Source of the DNA: Kitagawia praeruptora
Lineage: Eukaryota; Streptophyta; Magnoliopsida; Apiales; Apiaceae
Assembly: GCA_037693485.1 (NCBI GenBank)
Contig: CM075346.1
Coordinates: forward strand, 133,816,501 to 133,880,500
Length of the DNA: 64,000 nucleotides
Direction: 5' to 3'
Part shown: in pieces, positions 11,156 to 21,401 of the stretch
Layout of the letters: the number at the start of each line of letters is the position of its first letter
How positions within the stretch are numbered: the stretch's first letter is position 1
Notes under the pieces: model-generated
The model's database searches: none
Told to the model about the DNA's origin: nothing
The model's input: only the letters and a program-made list of their open reading frames with translations
Made by a program: the position numbers and the translations under genes

Positions 11156-12286
11156 ATGTCGAATGTTAATCGTGATTGGATGTCTCGCCATATGCAAAGT
11201 GATCGCATTTCATTAACGGATGAGTATAGAAGAGGAGTGGAAGAGTTTTTAGATTTGGCAAAAAAATTTGGGATGAGCAAAGATAAGACAATGTGTCCTT
11301 ATAAAAATTGTAAAAATGGTCGGTGGGAAGATCTAGATACCATCAAGTTTCACTTGTGTGCTTTTGGATTTTTTGAATCCTATACGGTGTGGACTTTGCA
11401 TGGTGAGAAAGTACCAATAAGGGAGTCTCGACAACCACCTCGTCATCGTAAACGCAAAGCACCATCAATTGAGGAACCACCGATTGATATGTATAGGTTG
11501 TTACGAGATGGTGTCGGGCAAGATTATTATAGCTTCAACAATACGGAGGGTAATAATAACAATGATGATGAAGAACCTCCAAATCATGATGCTTCTCAAT
11601 TTTACACCGATGCCAACGACTCGTCCGCTCTCATATATCCGGGTAACAAAGACTACATTAAACTTTCTTTTAGTACGAGTTTGTTACATTTCAAAGATGT
11701 ATCTCTCGTTGTAGTGTGAAACCATTTAATTTGTTACTGGATATTATTGGTGATGTGTTACCAGAAGATCATAAGTTACCGAAAACTTACTATGCGGTGA
11801 AGAAAATGGTAGTTAAGGTCAAAGTTAAGAATCGTGTTCGAGTTGATAAGAATCGTGTTGTGAATCGTGTTGTGATGTGTTCGAGTTGATAAGAATCGTG
11901 TTGTGACTATTGATGTAAAATCAAAGTTAAGGCCGAATGAGGTATTTATTTTGTCTAGTCAAGCAATTCAAGTATACGATGCTCCTAGCATGTTAAATCC
12001 TCAGAGTAATTTGTATACGGTTGTGAATTGTAAAAACCGTCCCATTGATGAAACTACCAATGAACCAAGTGCAGATGCCTTTCAAGAGAATGTATCAAAT
12101 GCATCTTCATCCTCTTTTTTCATTGATTTTGCACAATATGATCCCATTCAAATCACTTGAACTCAAAATCGTGACAAAGAAGGGGAAGAATATGAAGAAG
12201 AAGAAGAAGAAGAAAATGAGGGAGAAGAAGAAAGAAAAGAAAAAGAAGAGGATGAAGAAACCGACGGTTATGAAGATATTGATTGA
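11156..12286 (+). pseudogene. CACTA TNP2-like transposase, internally deleted
   Basis: The start at 11156 follows an intron acceptor (ATTGTAG) and encodes a typical transposase-associated N-terminal domain: DWM near residue 7, a Cys pair in MCPYKNCKN, then HLCAFGFFESYTVWTLHGE. The usual YPG.KDYIKLSF start of the TNP2 core follows. Near 11704 a 2-bp CT duplication shifts the frame. After the KPFNLLLDIIGDVLPEDHKL block the whole catalytic core is missing and short AATCGTGTTG repeats join it to a C-terminal part (about 11903 onward). A TGA at 12158-12160 then precedes an in-frame Glu-rich tail ending at 12286. An intact TNP2 is 700 to 1200 residues, so this copy cannot make active transposase. 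Confidence 0.85.
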
Positions 12287-12395
12287 TAGGTACATTTCAA
12301 ACTTTAATTGTACTCGTACTTTGAATTTTGTTTATGCTAGTAATTTGAATATTAATGGTGAATCTTAAATCAAATTGTTGCTAGTTGATTTTAAT

Positions 12396-12760
12396 TGTAC
12401 ATAATAGTTGGACATTTAATGTAAGCCCAATCACATTTGTTAAATTAAGCCCATGGGCTAAGCCCATCTCTATCCTTCCCTATAAATACATTAAGATGTA
12501 TTTTTTTGTGTTAAGCTTTTGAAGAAAACCGAGCAGCTCTTACAAAGAAGAGAGGCTAGAGAGAAAAGAATTGAAAGAAGAGAGAGAGCAAGGGTTGTTC
12601 GGCTAGTGGAGACGTGGATCTTGCATCAAGACCGACGTGGTGTTTGTAGCAAGGACCCCCGTATACATGGATCCAAGGTTTTGGATTTGGAATTTTTTTA
12701 TACTTATCATTCTTTACGCTATGGTTTTCCACCTCGAAATCCAACAATGGTATCATAGCT
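12396..12760 (+). mobile_element. Orphan LTR with primer-binding site inside the CACTA element
   Basis: A TATA box (CCCTATAAATAC, about 12478-12489) lies in the middle of the segment. The segment ends in CCAACA and is followed after one base by TGGTATCATAGC (12748-12759), one mismatch from the initiator-Met primer-binding site TGGTATCAGAGC. This is the layout of a 5' LTR plus PBS. No gag, pol or second LTR follows before CACTA sequence resumes at about 12945, so it is a truncated element. The left LTR boundary is approximate. Confidence 0.6.
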
Positions 12761-12944
12761 ACTTGTATAAGGCGATGATTTGGTTTTGTGTTTGGTGTAT
12801 TGTGATGCTAATGACAATTTATTAGTAGCATCCTTGTTGTAGTTTTGAAATAAAATGATTACAAATTGTTATAATATGTTATGTGTGTTGTATCAATTTT
12901 GTATATTTGTTTAGGTGTCATTGGTTTGATAATATCATTGAACC

Positions 12945-13070
12945 AAATGAAGATGCCTTTCAAGAGAATGTATCAAATGCATCTTCATCCTCCTTTTTCA
13001 TTGATTTTGCTCAATATTGATGCTAGTAATTTATTGATGGTGAATCTTAAATAAAAATATTGCAGTTGGT
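12945..13070 (+). repeat. Second, shortened copy of the TNP2-like 3' segment
   Basis: GATGCCTTTCAAGAGAATG and the following 70 bp match 12071-12150 closely. The copy then jumps to the segment equivalent to 12332-12375, omitting the Glu-rich tail. The two copies flank the orphan LTR, so a duplication or rearrangement accompanied that insertion. Confidence 0.75.
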
Positions 13071-13235
13071 AGGAAACAGTTGATGGGAATTAGTTGGTAG
13101 GAAATAGCAGTTTTTACATGCTTATGTTTTAAAACCTACCAAACGCACTTTGTAGGAAATAGCCTTATCACGAAAAATATATTTTGTGCGAATATACTTA
13201 TACATAAATTGTACTCTTATAATCAGATTTGTTAT

Positions 13236-13310
13236 TAGTTCAGTGGTTTGATGCTAGTACATTTTGGGGATGGTGGAAGGTTCGATTCTTTGCAAACAAT
13301 TTTTTTTTTT
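13236..13310 (+). repeat. tRNA-like Pol III module 2 in the CACTA element
   Basis: TAGTTCAGTGG (13236-13246) and GGTTCGATTCT (13279-13289) start 43 bp apart, followed by eleven T (13300-13310). It is nearly identical to the module at 45948-46020, because both lie in copies of a tandemly duplicated CACTA segment. Confidence 0.6.
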
Positions 13311-13811
13311 CTGGGGCTATAACCTACCAATATTAGTGGGAAATAGCTTTATTTCCTACCAATATTGGTAGGAAATGGGCTCAAAATGGTAAAAAAACCC
13401 AATCACCAAAATTATTAAATTTCTTAATTTGTTTGTGGTTGATTATCATGATTTTTATTGATCAAACTCTGCGAACGTAAAGATCTATACAATTTATTAT
13501 TGTAGGATAAAAATTAGTTAATTTGGACTTGTATTGTTATGTTATTGTGTTTTTCGGTAAAAACATAATTATAACGAAAAAAAATAATAAATATAAGGAT
13601 ATATCGATAAATTAAATTTTTTAATGTGAAATGTCATTTTATAGTGGGAGGAATCTATGAAAAAAAATTGGACAAAAAAATATATATAAAAACTTAAAGC
13701 CCTTTAGAAAGCGAGAGACTGTAATTGTTCGAAGTTTGAGTTAGGATTTCTACTCATAATTTAGGGGTTGTTCAGGGTTACACTTTTCAAATTAAAAAAA
13801 ATATTATCAAC

Positions 13812-14309
13812 TGTTGTGGAATAAAAACTAGGTTATGATTATGACGGCTAGGGTTCGGGAGCTTCGTGCTTTAATGGCTGCTCTCGTGCTCGTGGCTGAA
13901 TCTGCCTTCACAAGATGCCTACGTACTTTGATGTATATCAAAGATCAAGCCAAAAACGTAGTTCTGAGAATGAGGGGTCAGACCCTTTATATAGGCTGAG
14001 AAGCCCTAGAATCGTAGTAGGGTTAGGTGACTTGGTGGGCAAGTCACCGCCTAGAAGAAGGTTCCAGATCCTAGTATGTAGGAACCAGTTTCCATGTTGA
14101 AATATGTATCTTGGAGGCTAAGTCAGGCAAGTGTAATATCCTTGTTTGACTCTTATTGTTGTGCTGGTTATTACCTCTAATACTAATTACGAAATTAGTA
14201 TTTATAAATAGGGTTTTGGCCCATCTGGTGGGCCCCACGTTTGGACCATTCTAGGTCTAATTAATGCCACATTAAATGTGTCTTTAGGGCTTACATTTAG
14301 CCCATATCA
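13812..14309 (-). repeat. 3' LTR of the gypsy element
   Basis: This 498-bp LTR begins TGTTGTGG and ends CATATCA on the plus strand. A TATA box for minus-strand transcription, CTATATAAAGG, lies near 13990-14000. A 61-codon frame on the plus strand is also present in the partner LTR. Confidence 0.95.
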
Positions 14310-14322
14310 TTTGCCCCCCAAC
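14310..14322 (-). promoter_or_regulatory. Polypurine tract of the gypsy element
   Basis: On the minus strand GTTGGGGGGCAAA directly precedes the 3' LTR. A purine run touching the LTR is the primer for plus-strand DNA synthesis in LTR retrotransposons. Confidence 0.85.
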
Positions 14323-14460
14323 TTCTAGGAAAACTGATCAGGTTTTCCTTGAAGTTTTAACGGCCTTTCCGAGACTTGGGTCAGGGTTTATTGCTCTTAC
14401 GTGAGTACTTTCAACAATATCATCTTAATGTAAAGCATGGAGCGACCGACGCATTTACAA

Positions 14461-14966
14461 CGATGTTAAACGACACTAAACGGTGTTAAACGGCACTACA
14501 CAACGCTAATCAACCTTAAACAACGTTTAAACAGTGTCAAACGATGTTAAACGGCATAAAACGGCACTAACAGCACTAATCGGCGCTAATCTGTGCTAAT
14601 CGGCAATAATCTATGCTTAAACGGCACTAATCTATGATAATCGGCACTAATCTGTGCTAATCGGCACTAACCTGTGCTTAAACGGCACTAATCTGTGATA
14701 ATCGGCACTAATCTGTGCTAATCGGCACTAACCTGTGCTTAAACGGCACTAATCTGTGCTAATCGGCACTAATCTGTGCTAATCGGCACTAACCTGTGCT
14801 TAAACGGCACTAATCTGTGCTAATCGGGACTAATCTGTGCTAATTGGCACTAATCTGTGCTAATCGGCACTAACCTGTGCTTAAACGGCACTAATCTGTG
14901 CTAATCGGCACTAATCTGTGCTAATCGGCACTAACCTGTGCTTAAACGGCACTAATCTGTGCTAAT
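14461..14966. repeat. Tandem array 1, about 20-bp units with a 61-bp higher-order period
   Basis: The unit CGGCACTAATCTGTGCTAAT alternates with the variant CGGCACTAACCTGTGCTTAAA, usually two of the first to one of the second, giving a higher-order period near 61 bp. The left part is more diverged (AACGGTGTTAAACGGCACTA forms). It sits in the 3' untranslated region of the gypsy element. Confidence 0.9.
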
Positions 14967-15069
14967 ATTAATCTCGTTTCAGTACTGAAAATCATCCGAA
15001 ATTCGCTGAAAAAGTCGAGATCTAGGTCTACAAACTATCCGAGAACTGCTGAAAAATCGGGTTCTAGGA

Positions 15070-15415
15070 CCACAAACTACCCGTGATCGGCCGGATCAAC
15101 GGGTAGCTCGTGGTCGGCTACACGGTGATCGGCCGAAGGGTCCAAAATACCGTGATCGGCCTGACGGTGGTCGGCCTGACGGTGGTCGATCGGCCTGACG
15201 GTCTTGAAATGCCATGGTCGGCCGGCCCGTGATCCTCCGCTTCGTGGTCGGCCACTTCGTGGTCGGCTGCGTCGTGGTTGGCCACTCCGTGGTCGGCCGA
15301 AGGCCTTCAAAATAGGGTGGTCGGCCGGTTCGTGGTCTTCCACTCCGTGGTCGGCTGCGACCCTCCGAGTGTCGTGGTCGGCCACTTCGTGGTTGGCCGG
15401 GAAGCCCGAACCTTA
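15070..15415. repeat. Tandem array 2, GC-rich CGTGGTCGGCC units
   Basis: Irregular repeats of CGTGGTCGGCC with variable short spacers run over about 345 bp. This is far more GC-rich than the surroundings. The overlapping Arg/Pro- and His/Asp-rich reading frames are products of the repeat. Confidence 0.85.
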
Positions 15416-15426
15416 AACCCCTCCGT

Positions 15427-15582
15427 GATCTTGATCTCAAGTCATTCGTCATCTTAAGGATCAAGATTCTTGATCTTGGTCTTAAGTCATTCGTCATCTT
15501 AAGGATCAAGATTCTTGATATTGATCTCAAGTTATTCATCATCTTAAGGATCAAGATTCTTGATCTTGATCTCAAGTTATTG
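15427..15582. repeat. Tandem array 3, 45-bp units
   Basis: About 3.5 copies of a 45-bp unit containing CATCTTAAGGATCAAGATTC. The junction GATCAAGATTCTTGATC is a near-perfect palindrome, so each unit can form a short hairpin. This is the third unrelated array in the same untranslated region. Confidence 0.88.
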
Positions 15583-15874
15583 TTTTTGTCATTCGTGACT
15601 TCTAACGATATTACTCTTTAATTAGCATTGCTAACTTTACACTTATGGCTGATCTCCTTAATTAACTCCTTAAGCGTAATTAGCATTTCAAAGGTCGTTT
15701 GTTTTGCAGCTTTAGCAATTATATCGGTTGTTCCTCCTCAGTTCGTATGAATTATAACGATCTTTTCTGTTATAAAACGAGTAGTTTCTGTCCTTTTTTC
15801 ATCTTTAAACGATAGATGACCTATAAACGCGAATCAAGCTGAACCTTGACCTGATACAACAGGTCATGCTTCTC

Positions 15875-15882
15875 CTATAAAA
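15875..15882 (+). promoter_or_regulatory. TATA box for the antisense gene
   Basis: CTATAAAA at 15875-15882 lies about 140 bp upstream of the ATG at 16022. It is the best core-promoter match between array 3 and the gene, and drives transcription opposite to the gypsy genome. Confidence 0.55.
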
Positions 15883-16021
15883 GAAGGATGGTAGCCTTCA
15901 TTTCAATCACTTCTTCATTTCAAAGTTTTCAAGTTCTTAAGCTCTGTAGATTTTTAGTCCCAATCGGGGATCAAGATTCCAGATCAAGTTTGCAGCTTCA
16001 AGTTCAAGTTTCAAGAGCAAG

Positions 16022-18156
16022 ATGTCAGAGAACAGCCGACCAGTTGCCCCTCTCGTCTCTATGATGGAAGCATTCGCCAAGAGGAGCAAGATGAGGACAT
16101 CAAAAGGTAAAGAAAAAATAATACCCCCTTCATACGTTGAGCATAAATTTGAATCTTTACTAGATCTGCTAAACATCATGAGGGATGCGTTCCCAAATAG
16201 TGCAAGCTTAGATTCATTTTATAGTCCATGCAAGTTAAAGGAGAAAGATGTCGAAGAGATCAGGAGAACATACTACTTCCCAGATGCTATTAAAGTTCGA
16301 CTTCCCAGTCTAACTGACAGAACTTGCAACTGGCATCCTGAGAGAATTTTCGTTCCTTGGGGTGCCCTAGATGCTGGATTCAGATTTTCGGTTGATGATT
16401 TTATCATCAGATTGTTGGCGGAGTATCAAATTCACCCTTGTCAACTGTATCCCAATGCCTGGAGGTATATCATTATTTTCATAATAAGATGCCGTCAGCT
16501 GAACATCCCATTGTCTACTACAATGTTTCGGAGTATCTTCGGGGCCAGAAACTCTACTGATTGCAAAAAAGGATGGATCAGCCTTCAACACCGAGCCAAA
16601 CTCCCGGATATAGTGAATCCCTTTTCTTTTCCAAATTCCCAACATTTCTGGGAAAGGGAGTTTGTAATCCTTGAGTGGGAAGGTGGTGACTGGGGCAACT
16701 ACTTTGTGAAGAGATTTGGACATGTGGAAGATAGTTCACATTTCGTGTGTGAACTTACAGATTCGGAGTTACTTGACCGAGATAAGCTCCTAGCTGATGA
16801 TGGTTGTACCCATTACAAAACTTTTCTGAATGAAAAGAATCTTGTTGAGACTAGCCTTAGCTTTCTTTCCATTGAGGGTAATTTTCTTACTTAACCATAT
16901 TATGACCTCTGTTTGTTCTTATCCCGATGTTTTTCTCGTTGCATTTCAGCTGCGGAGGAGATTGACAGTCGTCCTCAGAATCAACCGACTGTGACTCAAA
17001 GGATGAAGAAAAATGCTGCGGAGCTACTGAATCCCACTAAGCCTAGAGTCTCTTACTTCTTGGAAAGCTGCTCCCAAGGCGGGAAAAGATCCCGAAATGC
17101 TGATGGCGTTATCAGGACCCCTTTTATACCGTCATGGGGTATATGCGAACAAGATTCGGTTTGTGGGAGTCCTGACCTTTAGACTGGTCCAAGCTTTCGA
17201 TCACTCCTCCTGACAGAGTGACTTTACATGCCGGGGACAAGATGAATGAAAATCAGCTTCTGGGTGCTCAAGCCTTATATCAGGTATGACACTCCTTTTA
17301 GTAAGTTCGGTGTGATTTAGCTTTTACAAATTTCTTATGCCTTGTCAATTTTTCGTTGCAGGCTAATGCCTATTTTCAGGCGGTTTCCACCCAAGGCTTA
17401 GCTTTCAGGGATGAGAATATATCCTTAAAAACTGATTCAGCAAGGTTCAAAGAAGAAATTGATGATCTACATTCTCAGGTTGCCCATGCCGAAGCGAATG
17501 CTCTATCCTCCCGAAAGCAACTTGCTTCTTTAGCTCGAAAGAGGATGGATGATGCCAACAAGGTGATCCAAGCTTATCATAATTCTGAAGAATTTCTGAG
17601 TTTCATAGATGAACATGATGATGAGGTGCGCCCTTACAACATGGCTGTTGGTTGGGACAAGGCAATCAATGCTGTGAGTAACAAACATTCCTCAGTAGTC
17701 ATCCCTTCTGACTTTCCTTGCCCTTTCTGGACTACGGGTGGTGAGAACTGTGCCAACCTCGCCTCTGGATCGGGAACCAAGATTGTTCCCCAAGCATCAG
17801 GTTCGGGTTCTAAAGGCAGCCGTAGATCTTCGGGACTCAAAAGACATCCCCCAGCTGCTAGTCAAAACTCAAGTTCTTCGGGGTCTCGCGGAAAAAACCC
17901 GCCGCCTGCCAGAAAAGTTGGAGTAGTTCGACAACCAATCCCAGGCAAGAGGATGATCCGGAATGAAGACAGTTCGACCTCATCTTCCGGAGAGGAGGAA
18001 ACCAAAGATGTGGAGACTACCGCTCAGCCTATGGTGGTTATTGATCAAGGCGGTGCCGAGGAACAGACTTCAGATGAAGATTCAGGCGAGGAAGAGGATT
18101 CAGATGAGGAGGAGTCGGGCGAGGAGAGCGACGAGGAAGAATCTCCCGCTAAGTAG
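16022..18156 (+). pseudogene. Antisense extra gene of the Tat gypsy element (PF04195-like), spliced
   Basis: Three exons are visible: 16022-16877, 16950-17285 and 17362-18156, with GT..AG introns (GTAATT..TTTCAG and GTATGA..TTGCAG) whose phases agree. The first exon has the GALDAGFRF, FIIRLLAEYQIHPCQLYPNA and KGWISLQHR blocks of the plant 'putative gypsy type transposase' family (PF04195), a misleading name for extra ORFs of Tat-like elements. The last exon has a heptad-rich segment (about 17400-17600), a Ser/Gly/basic linker and an acidic C-terminus. In exon 2 the frame that opens it stops at 17180-17182, while the frame joining exon 3 (from WSKLSITPPD) starts just after, so a small indel near 17175 breaks it. 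Its function is unknown. It is opposite in orientation to gag-pol. Confidence 0.8.
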
Positions 18157-18581
18157 GATGGGTTCCCCCTATGGCCTTGCACGGCCCTATCTAGCCGTAT
18201 GTGGTTTTATTTTATCAGCTTTCAATCAATGTCCTTCGGGACTTAACTCTTATTTGCTTGTTGTAATTTAACCTGAACATGGCCCTTCGGGGCGTTTCTA
18301 TTTATGCATTTGTTTTGCTTCCATTTGTGTGTTCTTTATTTTCGTTACTTGGTCATCTTTGACTCGCACTCATCAGGTGCTTTGCACATAAATAAAATCA
18401 CACAATCATAGAATGGAAAACAAACTTTCATTAATAACTTGAAGTGGGTTCAAACCCTTACATAATTTCCTACTGTCCTACTCGGGGTACTAAGCCCTGG
18501 AATGATTTCATCGAACCTTATTTCTACTTTTCTTGATAGATAGATAAAAGCCAAGTCCTTACTAGGAAGGCTTACACATAA
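18157..18581. other. Gypsy internal sequence downstream of the antisense gene
   Basis: This non-coding segment contains CCTTCGGGGCG motifs and several possible polyadenylation-like AATAAA sites (near 18391). It ends at CATAA (18577-18581), presumably the left target-site copy of Sirevirus A. The matching right copy has been lost. Confidence 0.5.
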
Positions 18582-19090
18582 TGTTAGAAATGATTGATGA
18601 AAACAGTGTTTGGAAGCTAAAGTCAGAAAACAGAGTTTAGTTGGAAGCAGTCAGAGTTTGATTAAACACTGACTGGAAGCGCAAACAGAGTTTGTTAAAC
18701 TCTGTAGCGGTATTGTCTGAAGAGTCAACAGTGTTTGAAGATTGATAAATATGGAAGTAATATCTTTGAAGATTGGAAAGCTGTCAAAGAGATTGAGTTG
18801 ACTTGGAAGACTGAAGCAATCGTGATTGATATCAATTGTATAGCTTGATTTTAGGAGTATCAGTTACTGATTGTACGAAGCTGTATGTTCTATAAATACA
18901 GTTAGGTTAACCCTAGAAGGGTAGTCGAACATTGAGATATTCATCCATTGTAACCTAAGCAGCTCTCTGTGATATTTACATCACTGAGAGAGGAATTATT
19001 AATTCCAAACAGTTTTTAATTGTTAAACAGTGTGTTCTTGTTAAGTTACTCATACAGTATTTGATTGCTTATTGTGTATTCGACCTAACA
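18582..19090 (+). repeat. 5' LTR of Sirevirus A
   Basis: The 509-bp LTR runs from TGTTAGAAATG to CGACCTAACA. The TATA box is TATAAATA (18891-18898). Seven copies of AAACACTG or AAACTCTG, counting both strands, lie in roughly the first 160 bp. The last 200 bp are close to the LTR of copy B, while the first half is shorter and rearranged. Confidence 0.92.
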
Positions 19091-19092
19091 AG

Positions 19093-19105
19093 TGGTATCA
19101 GAGCC
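19093..19105 (+). promoter_or_regulatory. Primer-binding site of Sirevirus A
   Basis: TGGTATCAGAGCC, two bases after the LTR, is complementary to the 3' end of initiator-Met tRNA, the standard primer of Ty1-copia elements. Confidence 0.93.
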
Positions 19106-19153
19106 AAATCTGTTATTTTATTACAGTTAAAGATCCAAACACAATAGTAATCA

Positions 19154-21391
19154 ATGGCAGAGATACCTCCACCAAATGAGAAAGCCCCTACTACTGTTAG
19201 TAGGTATGAGACAATCAGGGTTCCTATACTTAGGCCATCAGAGTATGCAATTTGGAAGGTGAAAATGACCATGTTTCTGGAGGCTACAGATCCAGAATAC
19301 CTTGATAGAATTTATGAAGGTCCTCACCAACCAACAAAATTATCTGCTGCTGCTGCTGGTGAGGAGGCAAAGGTCATTCCAAAGGAAAAGAAAGATCTAA
19401 CTGCTGAGGATCTTTCATCTATTGCAAAGGATGCAAAAGTGAGACATTTACTTCACAGTGCATTAGACAATGTTATGTCTAATAAAGTGATTAATTGCAC
19501 AACTGCAAAGGAAATATGGGATGCACTTGAGGTTAGGTGTCAAGGAACTCCTGCAATCAAGAAAAACAGAAGAAACATACTCACTCAGGAGTATGAGCAC
19601 TTTGAGGCAAAGTCTGATGAAACCATGACAGAAACATTTGACAGATTCTGTAAACTGCTCAATGATTTGTCATTGGTTAACAAAGAATATGATTTAGAAG
19701 ACTCAAATCTCAAGTTTCTTCTTTCTCTACCTGAAAAGTGGGATGTGAAAACAACCACTATTAGAGATAACTATGAACTTGGTGAAACAGAGATTGATGA
19801 AATTTATGGGCTTCTCAAAACCCATGAATTGGAATTGGAGCAGAGAAACAAAAGAACAAGTAGAAAGTCAAAATCTGTTGCACTCAAGGTTGAGGAGAAA
19901 CCATTAAAGAAGGAGGCATCAAGGAGAAAGGCAAAAGGGAAAGCCTTAGTCATCCATTCAGAGAATGAGTCATCAAACACTGATGTTGACTCAAACACAG
20001 ATGGTTCATCTGATTCTGAAGATGATGAAGAGATGATGCAAATGGCTGCATTGATGGTAAAGACCTTCAAGAAGATGGGTTACAAGAACTTCAAGAAGGG
20101 AAAGAGATTCTCAAGGGACTACTCAAAGTCTGACAAGAAGAATTTCAAGAAAGCTGAGGGAAAGGACTTCAAATCTGGAAAGAAAGATAAGTCTGAGATT
20201 CAATGCTACAAGTGTAAGGAGATGGGACACTATGCTCCAGAGTGCAAGAAGGGTAAAACTGAAAAGGCACTCTACACCAAAGGCAGAGATTGGGCAGACA
20301 CTTCAGATTCAGATGAGGAAGTCAACTATGCTCTCATGGCTACTACTCAGACTGAAAATGATGATCTCAAGGTACCTCCAACTACCTATGCTTATAACAC
20401 TGATAATATAACTGAATTGAGAATTTATCTTAAAGCATTGCATATCAGTTATAGGGATCAGACTTTAGAAAATGAGAGGATAAAGTCTGAGTGTTCTCAA
20501 CTTAAAGAAAGAAATAAACTTGTTGAGGAACAGCTAGAGAACATGAATAAAATTCAGAAAGAGAGAGATGATGCAGTGTTTATTGAACAAGAGTTGCTAG
20601 GTAAGTATAAGCAACTAGAATCAGAATTGGAGGATACTAAACACATCATTAAAACTTGGACACACTCTGGTAAAGACACTCAAGAAGTGTTTCAGTCAGA
20701 CACAGTAGGTCTAGGTTACTCTGTAGGAGATGAACTTAGATTTGAAAATCAGGTAAAGAAAAGACCACATTATTCATCTGAAGGTAATGTCATGGGAACA
20801 GGTGGACCTAAGACTGAAGCACAGAAAAAGGCTGTTAAGGAGTCATATGCTAAAACTTTTGTTAAAGAGGCTAACATTGGTTTAATGACAGATAAACAAC
20901 TCAAGCATAAGCTTAAAGAGATAAAATCTGTCAACAAACAGAGATTGCCTAAGAAAAACAAAAATGGAAAAGTAGGCATCACATCAGGAATTAAGCCAAT
21001 GCTTGCTTCATTAGCTCCTAGAAAAACATGCTTTAATTGTGGTAGCACTAATCATCTTGCTAGTTTCTGCAGTAAGAATAAGAACATTAATTCTTTGCCT
21101 TCTAAAACTGCAGTAAAGAGTGATTATGTGAGAACTAGACCACAGACTTTATGCAAACACTGTGGAAGTACTTGGCATTCTATTCACACTTGCAGAGATT
21201 ATCATGCTATTTATTATAATTACTATGAACCCAAACCAAATTTGAAATGGGTTAAAGTAAACTCTGCAAATGTAAACTCTGAAAAAGTTAGCTTAAACTC
21301 TGTTAATTTGAATTCCGCTGCAAAAGCTAACAGATTTAAGAAAGCCAAAGGATCCAAGCAAGTCTGGATCCTTAAAACTAATAATCAGTGA
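19154..21391 (+). CDS. Sirevirus A Gag protein, 745 aa
   Basis: Gag forms the particle that packages retrotransposon RNA. The N-terminal part (about residues 15-230) carries ILRPSEYAIWKVKMTMFLEA and the UBN2-like helical fold typical of copia Gag. A nucleic-acid-binding zinc knuckle, CYKCKEMGHYAPEC, lies near residue 355, and two more Cys/His clusters, CFNCGSTNHLASFC and CKHCGSTWHSIHTC, lie near residues 625 and 675. A coiled-coil-like stretch (about 425-500) precedes them. The length is in the large range typical of Sireviruses. The frame is uninterrupted and ends with TGA 10 bases before the pol frame opens. Copy B has the same length. Confidence 0.93.
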   Translation: MAEIPPPNEKAPTTVSRYETIRVPILRPSEYAIWKVKMTMFLEATDPEYLDRIYEGPHQPTKLSAAAAGEEAKVIPKEKKDLTAEDLSSIAKDAKVRHLLHSALDNVMSNKVINCTTAKEIWDALEVRCQGTPAIKKNRRNILTQEYEHFEAKSDETMTETFDRFCKLLNDLSLVNKEYDLEDSNLKFLLSLPEKWDVKTTTIRDNYELGETEIDEIYGLLKTHELELEQRNKRTSRKSKSVALKVEEKPLKKEASRRKAKGKALVIHSENESSNTDVDSNTDGSSDSEDDEEMMQMAALMVKTFKKMGYKNFKKGKRFSRDYSKSDKKNFKKAEGKDFKSGKKDKSEIQCYKCKEMGHYAPECKKGKTEKALYTKGRDWADTSDSDEEVNYALMATTQTENDDLKVPPTTYAYNTDNITELRIYLKALHISYRDQTLENERIKSECSQLKERNKLVEEQLENMNKIQKERDDAVFIEQELLGKYKQLESELEDTKHIIKTWTHSGKDTQEVFQSDTVGLGYSVGDELRFENQVKKRPHYSSEGNVMGTGGPKTEAQKKAVKESYAKTFVKEANIGLMTDKQLKHKLKEIKSVNKQRLPKKNKNGKVGITSGIKPMLASLAPRKTCFNCGSTNHLASFCSKNKNINSLPSKTAVKSDYVRTRPQTLCKHCGSTWHSIHTCRDYHAIYYNYYEPKPNLKWVKVNSANVNSEKVSLNSVNLNSAAKANRFKKAKGSKQVWILKTNNQ

Positions 21392-21401
21392 TTGTTTGTG
21401 A

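Noticed and set aside
12045..12368. Lys-rich open frame beside the TNP2-like gene
   Set aside because: It is the out-of-frame reading of the Glu-coding GAA tract that forms the transposase C-terminal tail.
15077..15575. Arg/Pro-rich and Asp/His-rich frames of 70-159 codons
   Set aside because: They are translations of the GC-rich and 45-bp tandem arrays in the gypsy 3' region.
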